Source: Caldilineaceae bacterium (GTDB lineage: Bacteria; Chloroflexota; Anaerolineae; Caldilineales; Caldilineaceae). Taken from it: a stretch of DNA of 64,000 nt. The stretch spans positions 62,001 through 126,000 of the forward strand of contig JAHBVF010000016.1 in the NCBI GenBank assembly GCA_019637685.1, read 5' to 3'. Below are positions 35,269 through 43,648 of this stretch, piece after piece (within the stretch, counting starts at the first letter, position 1; each line of letters opens with the position of its first letter). The position numbers were made by a program, and so were the translations under genes. The notes beneath the pieces were generated by a model. That model saw nothing but the letters and a program-made list of their open reading frames with translations, did no database searches and was not told the DNA's origin.

Positions 35269-36441
35269 TCATTCCGAATGGGCGCGGATGTAACCCGACA
35301 GGGCGCGCAGGGGGGGCAGGGGTATGCCCTCGGTGGTAAAGAGATCGCCCGCGGGATAGAGATAGTAGCGGGTGCTGAACCAGACCCAGCGCTGGATCAG
35401 CCGATTTTCGTCGGAGGGATAGCCCAGTTCTTCGTCGGTCAGGCTGTTCAGCAGATCAAAGGACCCGACCATAAATTCGATGACCCGTGCCGGACTGAAT
35501 CCAGCTTCGGGCAGCATCAGAATGCCGTATTCTGTGATGATAAGGGGTTTGTTTCGTTCGCCTCGCTCGGCCATCCACGCCCGCATCGCCCGTGCTTGGG
35601 CCTCCACCAGCCCCAAATCGTCGTGATCCGCCACATCCCACAGCAGACCATCGGTTGCGTCGTCAAAACCGGGGGGCAGCCCCACGCCCCATTCGCCTGC
35701 CTGTTCGCGCAGGATAAAGGCGTGTATATTCCAGACATCCACTGGCATTGGCCCGCCAAACTGCTCCGTATAGCTCGCCCGCACCGCGTCCAGATAGCGC
35801 AGACGCAGGGGTGTCACCTGACTGATACCGCCGATGGCGACCTGGGCTGTGGGGTCGGCCAGTTTGATTGTGCGCCAGGCCCGGTAGTATTGACAGGCGT
35901 ATTCTTCGGGTGTAGCGTCGTCCTGCCAGCGCACATCCGGCTCATTGCCCACCAGCCACACCATTCCGGGCCGGGCTTGGGCCTGACGGTAGATCGTTGC
36001 CAGCCCCGGTTGCAGGCCGTTGTCAACCAGACGGATCATCGGCACAAATTCCATACCCAGCGTTTCCTCTCCCGCCGCGGATTCTGCAAAGGGATTTGTG
36101 GACCAATTGAGATACCAGCCGGGCCGGGGCGACATCCAGTCAAACAGGTGGGGGTTGCCATCGGGGATGCCTACGCCAATCCGCCAGCGCAGGGTGTAGG
36201 GCGCAGGCATTTCCTGCGCAGCCAGATCGAACATTCCCGTGGGGCGGGCCTGCTCTGTGGGCATCTGGGCTTCGCCCGAAGGGACAAGTGTTTCCGGTGC
36301 GTTGGAGATATACGAGGCGCAGGGAATCGCTTCCAATCCGGCCAAAATCCGCTGGGGAGAAGCCGGGCGCGCGGAGAACCAGCCCGGGATCAGCGCGCCG
36401 AGCAGAATAAAGAGGAGCAGGCGTCGGGCGAAGTCTGGCAT
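35269..36441 (-). CDS. Secreted glycoside hydrolase-like protein (TIM-barrel, clan GH-A type)
   Basis: A 390-residue exported protein. Residues 1-24 are a signal peptide or anchor (RRLLLFILLGALIPGWF). The remainder looks like a (beta/alpha)8 glycosidase: WLVGNEPD provides the Asn-Glu pair typical of the acid/base residue, and IITEYGIL holds a glutamate in a place expected for the nucleophile. WNIHAF and the aromatic residues between them fit a sugar cleft. I cannot assign a GH family. The next gene upstream, 51 bases away, is the patatin-like lipase on the same strand. Confidence 0.72.
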   Translation of the reverse strand: MPDFARRLLLFILLGALIPGWFSARPASPQRILAGLEAIPCASYISNAPETLVPSGEAQMPTEQARPTGMFDLAAQEMPAPYTLRWRIGVGIPDGNPHLFDWMSPRPGWYLNWSTNPFAESAAGEETLGMEFVPMIRLVDNGLQPGLATIYRQAQARPGMVWLVGNEPDVRWQDDATPEEYACQYYRAWRTIKLADPTAQVAIGGISQVTPLRLRYLDAVRASYTEQFGGPMPVDVWNIHAFILREQAGEWGVGLPPGFDDATDGLLWDVADHDDLGLVEAQARAMRAWMAERGERNKPLIITEYGILMLPEAGFSPARVIEFMVGSFDLLNSLTDEELGYPSDENRLIQRWVWFSTRYYLYPAGDLFTTEGIPLPPLRALSGYIRAHSE

Positions 36442-36491
36442 GTGGGTCCATTCGTCATCTGTTTTAGCATTGTTTTCATCCGCGACGCCAT

Positions 36492-37799
36492 TTACAACGC
36501 GCCTGCATTCAGACGGTGCAGCCTGGACTCCAGCCGTTCCATTGCGCCCAGCAGGCTGACATCGGCCCGGCGTCGGGCACTCTGGGCAAAGACCCGGCTT
36601 AGCACGTCCGGCGCATAGTTGGCTGTGCGGATTTCTTCCAGTTCGTGCTGCACCAGCCGGGGCGAGATGCGAATGCCGTGGGCGGCCAGCACCTGACGAA
36701 AGTAGGGCAGGTTTTCACAGAGACCGACTGTCACCGATTCAAAGCCGTGATTGATCACCCGCAGACGGCTGGCATAGTCCATCAGATCGTAGCCGAACAT
36801 TTTCTGGTCGTCGGGCCGGGGTTCAATGAGGATAATATCCACATCCGGGTATTTGTGGCGCAGATTTTTGATGTGATAGCGCAGCCCAGAGTGGAGCAAC
36901 ACCCGCAAGACCTGGCGGCTGATTGCCCGCATCCCCCCTTCGGACAGATGATGCCCTTCGCCGTAGATTTCCGGGGCGTTGAGCGGGGCCAGTGGGTTGA
37001 TGCAGACCACCAGATCCGCGCCGGATTCAATGGCCAGATCGATGCTGGCGTTGCCCCGAATTCCTCCGTCAATGTACTCTTTGCCGTAAATGTTGACTGG
37101 CTTGTAGAGCAGGGGAACCGCGCTGCTGGCAGCCACGGCTTTGCTGATGGGGACAATTCCCTTACCGCCTTTGCCAAAGACCGCTCGCTCCCCGGTGTCC
37201 AGGTCTGTGGCGACAATATAGAGGTCTTTATCCAGCTGATCAAAGCGGTTTGTGCAGCCCGGATGGGCCAGCACTTCATCCAAATAGTGTTCCAGGGCGC
37301 TGCCGCTGAACAGACCTGACGGCAGCAGGTCGGTCAGGTTCCACAAGAGATCGGTCAGATTCATATCGTTGAAATGGCTGGCGTAGGTGCGCAGGGAGCG
37401 AAAGAGTGTGGCGGGCAGGCCGGGGACACGCCGCAGGGCTTCGCCCACATTGGCCTGAAAGATGTCGCTGGCCTGAATCCCCCGCACCTCCGGGTGGTTG
37501 TCCTCGATGGCCTGCATCATTTCGTCCGGGGTCATCCCGTTGGCGATCATCGAGCCAACCAGCGCGCCCGCGCTGGTTCCCACATAAATGTCAAAGTCAT
37601 TGACTGTCTGGTTGACGAGCATATCGTTCATCGCCCGCAACGCGCCGATTTCGTAGACTGCGCCAGTGATCCCACCCCCGGCCAGCACCAGCGCGCTCTT
37701 GCCCGCGCGGGGTCTATCGCCTGTCCTTTTGCTCTTCGCCTTGCTCTTTGCCTGAATGGAGGGAGGGATATACTCGTCTATTTCGTCGTTGAATTGCAT
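36492..37799 (-). CDS. Patatin-like phospholipase
   Basis: Lipid acyl hydrolase of 435 residues. The oxyanion-hole motif is LAGGGITGAVYEIGALRA, the nucleophile elbow is VGTSAGALVG (GxSxG) and the catalytic aspartate lies in EYIDGGIRGN. The dyad is complete, so the enzyme should be active on phospholipid or other acyl esters. The N-terminal 40 residues are hydrophilic. I start at the ATG 37799; the frame is open to 37880, but there it reads through an intergenic ACAAAGGCACAAAAACACG repeat, which by chance resembles a signal peptide. Confidence 0.92.
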   Translation of the reverse strand: MQFNDEIDEYIPPSIQAKSKAKSKRTGDRPRAGKSALVLAGGGITGAVYEIGALRAMNDMLVNQTVNDFDIYVGTSAGALVGSMIANGMTPDEMMQAIEDNHPEVRGIQASDIFQANVGEALRRVPGLPATLFRSLRTYASHFNDMNLTDLLWNLTDLLPSGLFSGSALEHYLDEVLAHPGCTNRFDQLDKDLYIVATDLDTGERAVFGKGGKGIVPISKAVAASSAVPLLYKPVNIYGKEYIDGGIRGNASIDLAIESGADLVVCINPLAPLNAPEIYGEGHHLSEGGMRAISRQVLRVLLHSGLRYHIKNLRHKYPDVDIILIEPRPDDQKMFGYDLMDYASRLRVINHGFESVTVGLCENLPYFRQVLAAHGIRISPRLVQHELEEIRTANYAPDVLSRVFAQSARRRADVSLLGAMERLESRLHRLNAGAL

Positions 37800-37818
37800 A
37801 AAGTCCGCTTTGACTTGT

Positions 37819-37858
37819 GAACCACAAAGGCACAAAAACACGAAGAAAAACAAAAAAG
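37819..37858. repeat. ACCACAAAGGCACAAAAACACG-type intergenic repeat
   Basis: Lysine-codon-like A-rich repeat just upstream of the patatin gene. Words of this form are widespread between genes in environmental genomes. The other bases between the patatin start and the PHA-regulator gene contain nothing else I can name. Confidence 0.6.
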
Positions 37859-37934
37859 TACACCAGTGACACAAATGCAATGGATGGACAGTACGTGTCA
37901 GCCTGTCACCCCTTCACTCTTTGGGCCTTTGCGG

Positions 37935-38480
37935 TTAGGTTTCGTTTTGCGTATCTTCTTCCGCCAGGCTGTTGAGTTGTTCGGTCAGCAGAGCCAGCTT
38001 ATCCCGCAGATCCACAATGTCCCGGTTGGTGGGGATATTCAGGCGGTGCAGGATAGCCGCCATATTTTCGTCCAGCCGGGTCAATTCCTTGCCTTCGCTC
38101 TGCAACTCTGAGGCCACTGATTTGGCCTGTTCCGCGCTCAATTTTCCGGCGGCGACCAGTTGGGCCAAGCGTTCTTCGACAATACCCACACCCGCGGGCA
38201 GTGTGCCCTGCACCTGGCGCAGCAGAAATTCCAGTGTGTCGCCGCCGGTACGGATCAAATTGGTCATCAGCGATTGGGGCAAGAATCCTGACTGGCGCTT
38301 CTCCATCTCCAGAATAATCTGGCTGAGGGTCAGGCTGGTCAGGTCGTCGCCGGTTTCGTGATCGGTGACTGTCACCTCTGCCCCCGCCTGAATCATCTGC
38401 GTGATCTGTTCCAATGTGACGTAATGTTTGGCTTCGGTGTCGTAGAGTTTGCGGTTGGGATAACGTTTGATCTGGGGCAT
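37935..38480 (-). CDS. PhaR-like polyhydroxyalkanoate synthesis regulator
   Basis: A 181-residue protein. The first 60 residues are the PHA-accumulation regulator DNA-binding domain: IKRYPNRKLYDTEAKHYVTLEQI followed by TGDDLTSLTLSQIILE. The C-terminal 110 residues are mostly helical with heptad-like leucines, resembling the phasin-like or oligomerisation part. In known members it binds PHA granules and represses phasin genes. No PHA synthase lies nearby, although a thiolase is at 57987. The start at 38480 has CAGGAAATGTCCA upstream; the longer reading to 38558 does not fit the family. Confidence 0.88.
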   Translation of the reverse strand: MPQIKRYPNRKLYDTEAKHYVTLEQITQMIQAGAEVTVTDHETGDDLTSLTLSQIILEMEKRQSGFLPQSLMTNLIRTGGDTLEFLLRQVQGTLPAGVGIVEERLAQLVAAGKLSAEQAKSVASELQSEGKELTRLDENMAAILHRLNIPTNRDIVDLRDKLALLTEQLNSLAEEDTQNET

Positions 38481-38554
38481 TGGACATTTCCTGCTGGCAA
38501 TGGGCGATCTGCTTTCGTAGACATAGAGATCATAGCACATCATTACGCAGTGCG

Positions 38555-39439
38555 TCAATCGTCATTTTGGCAGATACGGCCTACAAAATCAGTCTGGTGG
38601 GCGATGTAGACCAGTTCGCCCGACCCGATCTGCTGCCGCCGGGTGGAGAGCCAATCGGAAAATATCTCTGGGTCCAGCTCGGGGTGGCCGCGCAGTGTGC
38701 TCTCTATAAAGTGCAGAATACAGTGGAGGAAGTAGGCTTCGTCCTGGGGATATACCCCCGCGGAGCCAAAGACGACCCAATCTGAGCTGCCCGCGGCCAG
38801 AATCTCCACCCCCGCGGCGGGCAGCAGGTGAAAGAGATGGCGTCCTGTGCGGCTGTCGCCGGAGGGCTGGCCGTCGGTGATGCGCTCGTCCATTGAACGG
38901 TGATAGAGCGCTTCAATCTGGGCGTCCAATCCGGCGTCAATGACTGGTTCGAAGATTGTCGCACCGTCAAAGTTGATGGTGAAATAGCATAGCCCATCCG
39001 GTTTGACCATCCGCAGCAGGCGCGGCAACGCGGCCGGTACGTCGAAGAGGTCCAGGACCGCGTGGGCGATAAGCAGATCGTAGCGCGCCTGGTTGTGTGG
39101 CCGCCGGGCAAAGTCAAAGACATCTGCCTGCTCGACAGCCAAATCCAGCCCTGCGCCGCGGCCTGTGCCCAGCCGGGCGCGGATGGCCGCCACATTCTCT
39201 GCTTCGTTGTCCAGAGCGGTGTAGCGGGCCTGTTCCAGCAAACCCCACGCCACCACCCGCTCTGCCATTGTGCCAATGCCCGCGCCAATCTCCAGCACAT
39301 CCAACGGCTGTCCGCCGGATGTCTGCGCGGCTACTTCGTCGGCCAGGCGCTGCCAGACCAGCCGGTTGAGCGCGCGGTCGTCCACACTCTTTTTGGCTGC
39401 CAAATAGCGGGGAAAGGAGAAGGGAAGTGTCTGTGTCAT
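38555..39439 (-). CDS. Class I SAM methyltransferase, last gene of the RibA-RibD operon
   Basis: A 294-residue SAM-dependent methyltransferase. The motif I loop [15 protein letters not shown], an acidic residue in TALDNEAEN (motif II) and [16 protein letters not shown] (post-I/III) define the SAM pocket. The C-terminal half is unlike well-known small-molecule methyltransferases. It starts 13 bases after the GT4 gene stops, and the order GTP cyclohydrolase fusion, dehydrogenase, PTPS-like, GT4, methyltransferase suggests it modifies a glycosylated pyrimidine or pterin intermediate (inference). Confidence 0.88.
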   Translation of the reverse strand: MTQTLPFSFPRYLAAKKSVDDRALNRLVWQRLADEVAAQTSGGQPLDVLEIGAGIGTMAERVVAWGLLEQARYTALDNEAENVAAIRARLGTGRGAGLDLAVEQADVFDFARRPHNQARYDLLIAHAVLDLFDVPAALPRLLRMVKPDGLCYFTINFDGATIFEPVIDAGLDAQIEALYHRSMDERITDGQPSGDSRTGRHLFHLLPAAGVEILAAGSSDWVVFGSAGVYPQDEAYFLHCILHFIESTLRGHPELDPEIFSDWLSTRRQQIGSGELVYIAHQTDFVGRICQNDD

Positions 39440-39452
39440 AAAATTTTACGCT

Positions 39453-40565
39453 TTAGTTTTGGCGGGAGCAGCTCACCTGCTCTTGCAAGAAGCCCCGGAT
39501 GCTCGCCCCCGTCTCTGCCCAGGTGGGATGGCTGTCGTAGAATTGCCGGGCTGCGCGCCCCATTTCGGCCAGTGCAGACCGATCTGCCAGACAAGTGCCC
39601 AGGACGCGGGCCATTTCAGCGCCGGCAGCGGGCTGCACCAGAAAACCGTTGACGCCCGCCCGCACAATCTCGTGGGCCGCGCCGGCTGAGGAAGCGATGA
39701 CGGGCAGTCCGAAAGCCATCGCTTCCAGATAGACGATGCCAAAGCCCTCATAAGACGGCACGGCCAGCAGGTGGCAGCATGAAAAATATTCGGCCAGTGC
39801 CGTGTCATTCACCCGCCCGTGCAGTGTGACGGCTGCGCCCAATCCCAGCCGTTCAATCTGCGTTTGGACGCGCGCCGTATAGTCGGAATCCACATCCGTA
39901 CTCCCGACGGCGTGCAGTCGCCAGTCCCGATTGGAGAGCTGGGCCAGGGCGGCCAACAGATGGTGCAGTCCTTTGCGGGGGATAAGATTGCCCACAAAAA
40001 GAATCTCCAGCGGGCCGGCGCGGGCGCGGCGTTCCTCAATCAGCCGTTGGATTGTCTTGGCCGAGGGAAGCTTCACGTGATCCGCGGCCGGATAGGCAAT
40101 GATTTTTTGCGCTTTGCTGTGCCTTTTGTGCTTTCCAAGCAATACTTCGACGGTTTCCTGTGTGGTACGGCTGTTGAAAATAAAACCATCCACCGACGCC
40201 AGGTAGCGTCCCTCCACCCAGCGATAGAAGGGCAGCAGCCAGGCCGGGTGTTCTTCGCTGGCCCGCAGGTGATGGACGATACTCACCACCGGAAAGGGCG
40301 CGTTTCGGAATGTTCGGTTGGCCCAGGCCAGGGAGGGATGGTTGAGTTCATCCTGCAGGAGAATATCCACATCCAGCCCGGCCAGCCGTCTCCGCCACGC
40401 CGGACTGAAGTTGTCCAGCAGATGGTGGGGATAGGCACGCCAGGGCAGGGAGATGATTTCTACGCTGTCGCCCTGGCCGCGCAGATAGTTCACCAGTTGC
40501 CGGTCATAGAGATAGCCACCGGAGAGGGTGTCCAAACTGCCGTAGATGACCAAACCGATGCGCAT
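39453..40565 (-). CDS. GT4-family glycosyltransferase in the RibA-RibD operon
   Basis: A 370-residue GT-B enzyme. It shows MRIGLVIYGSLDTLSGGYLYDRQL at the N-terminus, in line with a Gly-rich loop of GT4 enzymes, then LFVGNLIPRKGLHHLLAAL and the signature PSYEGFGIVYLEAMAFGLPVIAS. It probably transfers a sugar from a nucleotide donor. It lies between the PTPS-like and methyltransferase genes in one minus-strand operon. A 96-base gap on its upstream side contains a degenerate GAACGCGGATAAAGCGGAT repeat (40600-40640), which may interrupt what was once tighter coupling. Confidence 0.9.
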   Translation of the reverse strand: MRIGLVIYGSLDTLSGGYLYDRQLVNYLRGQGDSVEIISLPWRAYPHHLLDNFSPAWRRRLAGLDVDILLQDELNHPSLAWANRTFRNAPFPVVSIVHHLRASEEHPAWLLPFYRWVEGRYLASVDGFIFNSRTTQETVEVLLGKHKRHSKAQKIIAYPAADHVKLPSAKTIQRLIEERRARAGPLEILFVGNLIPRKGLHHLLAALAQLSNRDWRLHAVGSTDVDSDYTARVQTQIERLGLGAAVTLHGRVNDTALAEYFSCCHLLAVPSYEGFGIVYLEAMAFGLPVIASSAGAAHEIVRAGVNGFLVQPAAGAEMARVLGTCLADRSALAEMGRAARQFYDSHPTWAETGASIRGFLQEQVSCSRQN

Positions 40566-40599
40566 CTGATTTCACTTTTTAGCAAAGAGATGGATTTTG

Positions 40600-40640
40600 G
40601 AATAGAACGCGGATAAAGCGGATCGGACGAATTCCCCCTG
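40600..40640. repeat. Degenerate GCGGATAAAGCGGAT intergenic repeat inside the RibA-RibD operon
   Basis: The word AACGCGGATAAAGCGGAT recalls the GATGAACACAGAT/GAACGCGGAT family seen at 28094 and 61107. It sits in the 96-base gap between the PTPS-like and GT4 genes. Confidence 0.5.
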
Positions 40641-40661
40641 ATTTTTCATCTGCCCGCCCTG

Positions 40662-41039
40662 TCATCTTGTCAAACTGTATGATGCCCAGGCGATCTCATT
40701 CTCCCAAATTTTCACCCGCACCGCGCTGATGTTGGGCGCGTTCAGATGGTTGGAAAAATGGGCGCAGACGATGCGGCAAAAATGCTCGATGCTGGGATTC
40801 AGCCCGGCAAATTCGGCCAGATCGTTGAGGGTCTTGTCCCGATAGCGGGCCACGATTTCTTCCAGCAGTGCTTCCACCTGCACAATGTCCACCAGATAGC
40901 CGTGCTGGTCCAGGGTTGCGCCCTCCAACTGAATTTCCAGCCGGTAGTGGTGGGAATGCCACTGGTTTTCCGCGCCCCAGTCGCCGCCGATGAGGAAGTG
41001 CTGGCCGGTAAAATTTCGCTGCACGGCAAGGGTGTACAC
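40662..41039 (-). CDS. PTPS/QueD-fold protein lacking the catalytic cysteine
   Basis: A 125-residue tunnelling-fold protein of the 6-pyruvoyl-tetrahydropterin synthase/6-carboxytetrahydropterin synthase family. Zinc histidines are visible at His14 (TGQHF) and in HSHHY (His28 and His30). The usual CxxxHGH cysteine is absent: the residue four before His28 is Glu24 (ENQWHSHHY). The family includes a cysteine-lacking, glutamate-bearing group, PTPS-III, that cleaves dihydroneopterin triphosphate instead of making a pyruvoyl pterin. Whether this protein belongs there is uncertain. It begins 15 bases after the MDR gene ends and lies in the RibA-RibD operon, not with queuosine genes. Confidence 0.85.
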   Translation of the reverse strand: MYTLAVQRNFTGQHFLIGGDWGAENQWHSHHYRLEIQLEGATLDQHGYLVDIVQVEALLEEIVARYRDKTLNDLAEFAGLNPSIEHFCRIVCAHFSNHLNAPNISAVRVKIWENEIAWASYSLTR

Positions 41040-41054
41040 GTCTTTTCTCCTGTT

Positions 41055-42062
41055 CTATCGATAGTCCAGCACCACCTGCACTGTCTGTTCTGGCTGCTGG
41101 TCGATCAGTTGATAGGCGGCGGTGGCTTCTTCTACAGGGAAGCGGTGGGTGATCAGCCGCTCGATGGGCAGGTCGGCCAGAAAACGCCAGGCGCTCTCCA
41201 TCCGCCGGGCTTTGCTCCAGCGGCCGGTCAGGCCGGGCGCGATTGTGCTCACCTGACTGCTGACGAGCTGAATGCGGTTGCGGTGGAAATGTTCGCCCAG
41301 GTCCAGACTGGCCCGTTTGTTGCCATACCACGAACCGATGACAATCCGTGCGCCAAATCCGGCCATCTGCACCGCCTGATCCAACGCGGCGGGCTGACCG
41401 GATAGTTCAAAAATCAGGTCTGTGCCGTGGCCTGCTGACAAGTCCAGGGAGGAAGATTCTGTGTCCGCGGGATCAAAAGTGTGGGACGCGCCCAATGTGC
41501 GGGCCAGTGCCCGGCGCTGGGGGATAGGATCGAAAACATCGAGCGCGGCCAGGGGGAATTGGGCCAGCAGCGCGGTGGTCAGCAGCCCCACAATCCCCAG
41601 GCCAAAGACAACGACCCGCTCGCCCACCAGTGGCGCGCCGTCCATCACCAGATTGACGGCTGTTTCGGCGTTGGGGAGCAGGCTGGCTCGTTCTGTGTCC
41701 ATTCCTGTGGGCAAGGGCAGCAGCGTGGCGACGGGCGCGCAGAAATGGCTTTCGTGGGGGTGAAAGGCAAATACCCGTTGCCCCCGCCACGTGTCTGCCA
41801 CATCTGGCCCCGTTTCTGCCACCCGGCCCACACAGGCATAGCCATATTTGAGCGGATAGGCCAGGCTGCCGGCGAGGGAGGCAATAGACGTATCCACGGC
41901 CAGGCCGGCGGGAAGCTGCCCCCGATAAAAGAGCATTTCCGTGCCGGGGCTGATGGCAGAGACCAGCGTTTCGACCAGAACTTCGCCGGGAGCGGGTGCG
42001 GGAAGGGTTTCTTCCACCACCGCGGCCTGGCGTGGCCCCGTGAAATAGACGCTACGGCGCAT
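41055..42062 (-). CDS. MDR-superfamily dehydrogenase without zinc-ligand cysteines
   Basis: A 335-residue NAD(P)-dependent medium-chain dehydrogenase/reductase. The nucleotide fold is VVVFGLGIVGLLTTALLAQF, and PLKYGYACVGRV is the conserved GroES-domain turn. The catalytic Zn positions are lost: where alcohol dehydrogenases have a Cys-Gly-Thr motif, it reads ISPGTEMLFYRG. It therefore more likely resembles the BchC/threonine-dehydrogenase-like zinc-independent members. The ATG at 42062 overlaps the TGA of the upstream fusion gene (TGATG), which ties their translation together. The longer reading from 42080 is not needed. Confidence 0.88.
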   Translation of the reverse strand: MRRSVYFTGPRQAAVVEETLPAPAPGEVLVETLVSAISPGTEMLFYRGQLPAGLAVDTSIASLAGSLAYPLKYGYACVGRVAETGPDVADTWRGQRVFAFHPHESHFCAPVATLLPLPTGMDTERASLLPNAETAVNLVMDGAPLVGERVVVFGLGIVGLLTTALLAQFPLAALDVFDPIPQRRALARTLGASHTFDPADTESSSLDLSAGHGTDLIFELSGQPAALDQAVQMAGFGARIVIGSWYGNKRASLDLGEHFHRNRIQLVSSQVSTIAPGLTGRWSKARRMESAWRFLADLPIERLITHRFPVEEATAAYQLIDQQPEQTVQVVLDYR

Positions 42063-43465
42063 CAGGCCAAAGCCCCCCAAATTGTCACGTCTGGACCGAC
42101 CTGAATCACCTGCGGGTTGTCTATGCGCGGCAAATTTGTCTGAGACGGCGTGGCCGTTGGGTTCACCGCGTGGACGCCGCCCACAAAAAAGGGCGCGACT
42201 GTCACGACTGTATAGTGGGCCAGGCGGGCTGCCAAAAAGGAGGTGAGGATCGACGGGCCGCCCTCCACCATCAGCGAACGCAGCCCCTTTGTGCCCAGAC
42301 AGCGCAGAAACGCGGTCAGGTCCACCTGGCCGTCGGCGGTAGCAGGTACGCGCAAAATGCGTGCCCCGGTTGCCTCCAAAGCCCGTTGACGTTCAACCGG
42401 GGCCGCCGGGGTGGTGGCGATCCAGACCGAGCGAGGCATTTGCAACAGGCGGGCCGTGAGCGGCAGACGCAGATGGGAATCCACCACAATCGGCTGGGGA
42501 TTGCTGCCTGTCGCCAGCCGTACGGTCAGGCTGGGATCGTCGGCCAGGGCCGTGCCGATGCCCACCAGAATGCCATCGTGGACAGCGCGCAGGGCGTGGG
42601 TCATTGCCAGTGCTTCGGCCGCGCTGATGTCCAGGCGTTGGCCCGGTTGAGCGGCCACACACCCATCCAGGCTCTGGGCATAGCTGAGGGTGACAAAAGG
42701 ACGATTGGTGGCGTGGGAATGGGCCTCTGCCTGCTGGGCCAGGGAATGCAACGCACCCGCATAGGGCAGCGCGGCCATTGGCGGGGCTTTTGGCTCCCCG
42801 TGCAAATGATCCAAATGGCCGTTCAAGTCCAGCAGATGGCGCATCCGGTCTGCTTTGGCGCGCAAATAGTCCGCGTTTTGTCGGTTCACAGTGGGCTGCA
42901 TGGGCAGCCGCGCGATGACCGAAATTCCGTGACTTTCCAGACTTTCTATTTTGGCCGGGTTGTTGGTGAGCAGGCGGACAGACCGGACTTTCAACTGTTG
43001 CAGAATGAGCGCGGCCGGGGTGTAGTCCCTTTCGTCCGCGCCGTGGCCCAGGAGCAGGTTGGCATCTACGGTATCGTAGCCCTGATCCTGCAAGTTGTAG
43101 GCTCGCAGCTTCTCCGCCAGCCCAATGCCCCGCCCTTCCTGGCGTAGATAGACGACGACTCCGCTCCCTTCCGCGGCAATGGATTGTATGGCATTTGCCA
43201 ATTGTTCCCCGCAATCACAGCGCTGGGAGCCAAGCACATCGCCGGTGAAGCACTCCGAATGGACCCGCACCAGCACGCCGTCGTGCTGGGAAACATCGCC
43301 CATCACCAGGGCCAGATGCTCTTTGCTATCCCAATTGTTCTGAAAATGGAGCAGGTGAAATTCCCCGTCTGGGGTGGGAATTCGCGCGGCAGCCGTCTGT
43401 GTCATCTGTAGATGGACATGAGAACGGGGCCGCTGGGTGGCATGGGGTCGAGGCAGGGCAGACAT
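42062..43465 (-). CDS. GTP cyclohydrolase II fused to RibD-type reductase
   Basis: A 467-residue two-domain enzyme. Residues about 25-220 are GTP cyclohydrolase II (RibA): zinc cysteines Cys72, Cys83 and Cys85 (HSEC...RCDCG), RQEGRGIGL and LRAYNLQDQGYDTV. Tyr123 is at the position of E. coli Tyr105, so full hydrolysis to the diaminopyrimidine is expected. Residues about 255-467 are the RibD/RibG C-terminal reductase (LSYAQSLDG, VGIGTALADDP, LMVEGGPSILTSFL). The RibD deaminase and the RibB domain are absent. Thus GTP should be converted to a reduced ribityl-type pyrimidine, as in the archaeal order of steps (inference). The start at 43465 is tentative; the family core also fits the ATG at 43405. 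Neither has a clear ribosome site. Confidence 0.93.
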   Translation of the reverse strand: MSALPRPHATQRPRSHVHLQMTQTAAARIPTPDGEFHLLHFQNNWDSKEHLALVMGDVSQHDGVLVRVHSECFTGDVLGSQRCDCGEQLANAIQSIAAEGSGVVVYLRQEGRGIGLAEKLRAYNLQDQGYDTVDANLLLGHGADERDYTPAALILQQLKVRSVRLLTNNPAKIESLESHGISVIARLPMQPTVNRQNADYLRAKADRMRHLLDLNGHLDHLHGEPKAPPMAALPYAGALHSLAQQAEAHSHATNRPFVTLSYAQSLDGCVAAQPGQRLDISAAEALAMTHALRAVHDGILVGIGTALADDPSLTVRLATGSNPQPIVVDSHLRLPLTARLLQMPRSVWIATTPAAPVERQRALEATGARILRVPATADGQVDLTAFLRCLGTKGLRSLMVEGGPSILTSFLAARLAHYTVVTVAPFFVGGVHAVNPTATPSQTNLPRIDNPQVIQVGPDVTIWGALA

Positions 43466-43588
43466 TGCTTGTCCCACTGTGGAAGGGTCGTTGGGTACAA
43501 TAATAGAACGAATCCGGTGGCTGATTTGGATTGGCGGCAAATGCAGGGCGGAAATATGGAACAGCAGGCAAAGGGCGGCAGATATAGA

Positions 43589-43627
43589 GAAGCGAGACAC
43601 CTGACGACGCAACAGGTATCTCGCTTC
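43589..43627 (-). terminator. Hairpin between the sulfite-oxidase-fold gene and the RibA-RibD operon
   Basis: GAAGCGAGACACCTG (43589-43603) pairs with CAGGTATCTCGCTTC (43613-43627) with one mismatch over a 9-base loop. Read on the minus strand it comes after the stop codon of the 43649 gene. Confidence 0.7.
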
Positions 43628-43648
43628 GTTTCTTGTGGTGGAATGAGT

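Noticed and set aside
37800-37880. N-terminal extension of the patatin gene resembling a signal peptide
   Set aside because: The hydrophobic Phe/Leu/Cys stretch is the translation of an ACAAAAACACG repeat read on the minus strand. The start at 37799 fits the family better.
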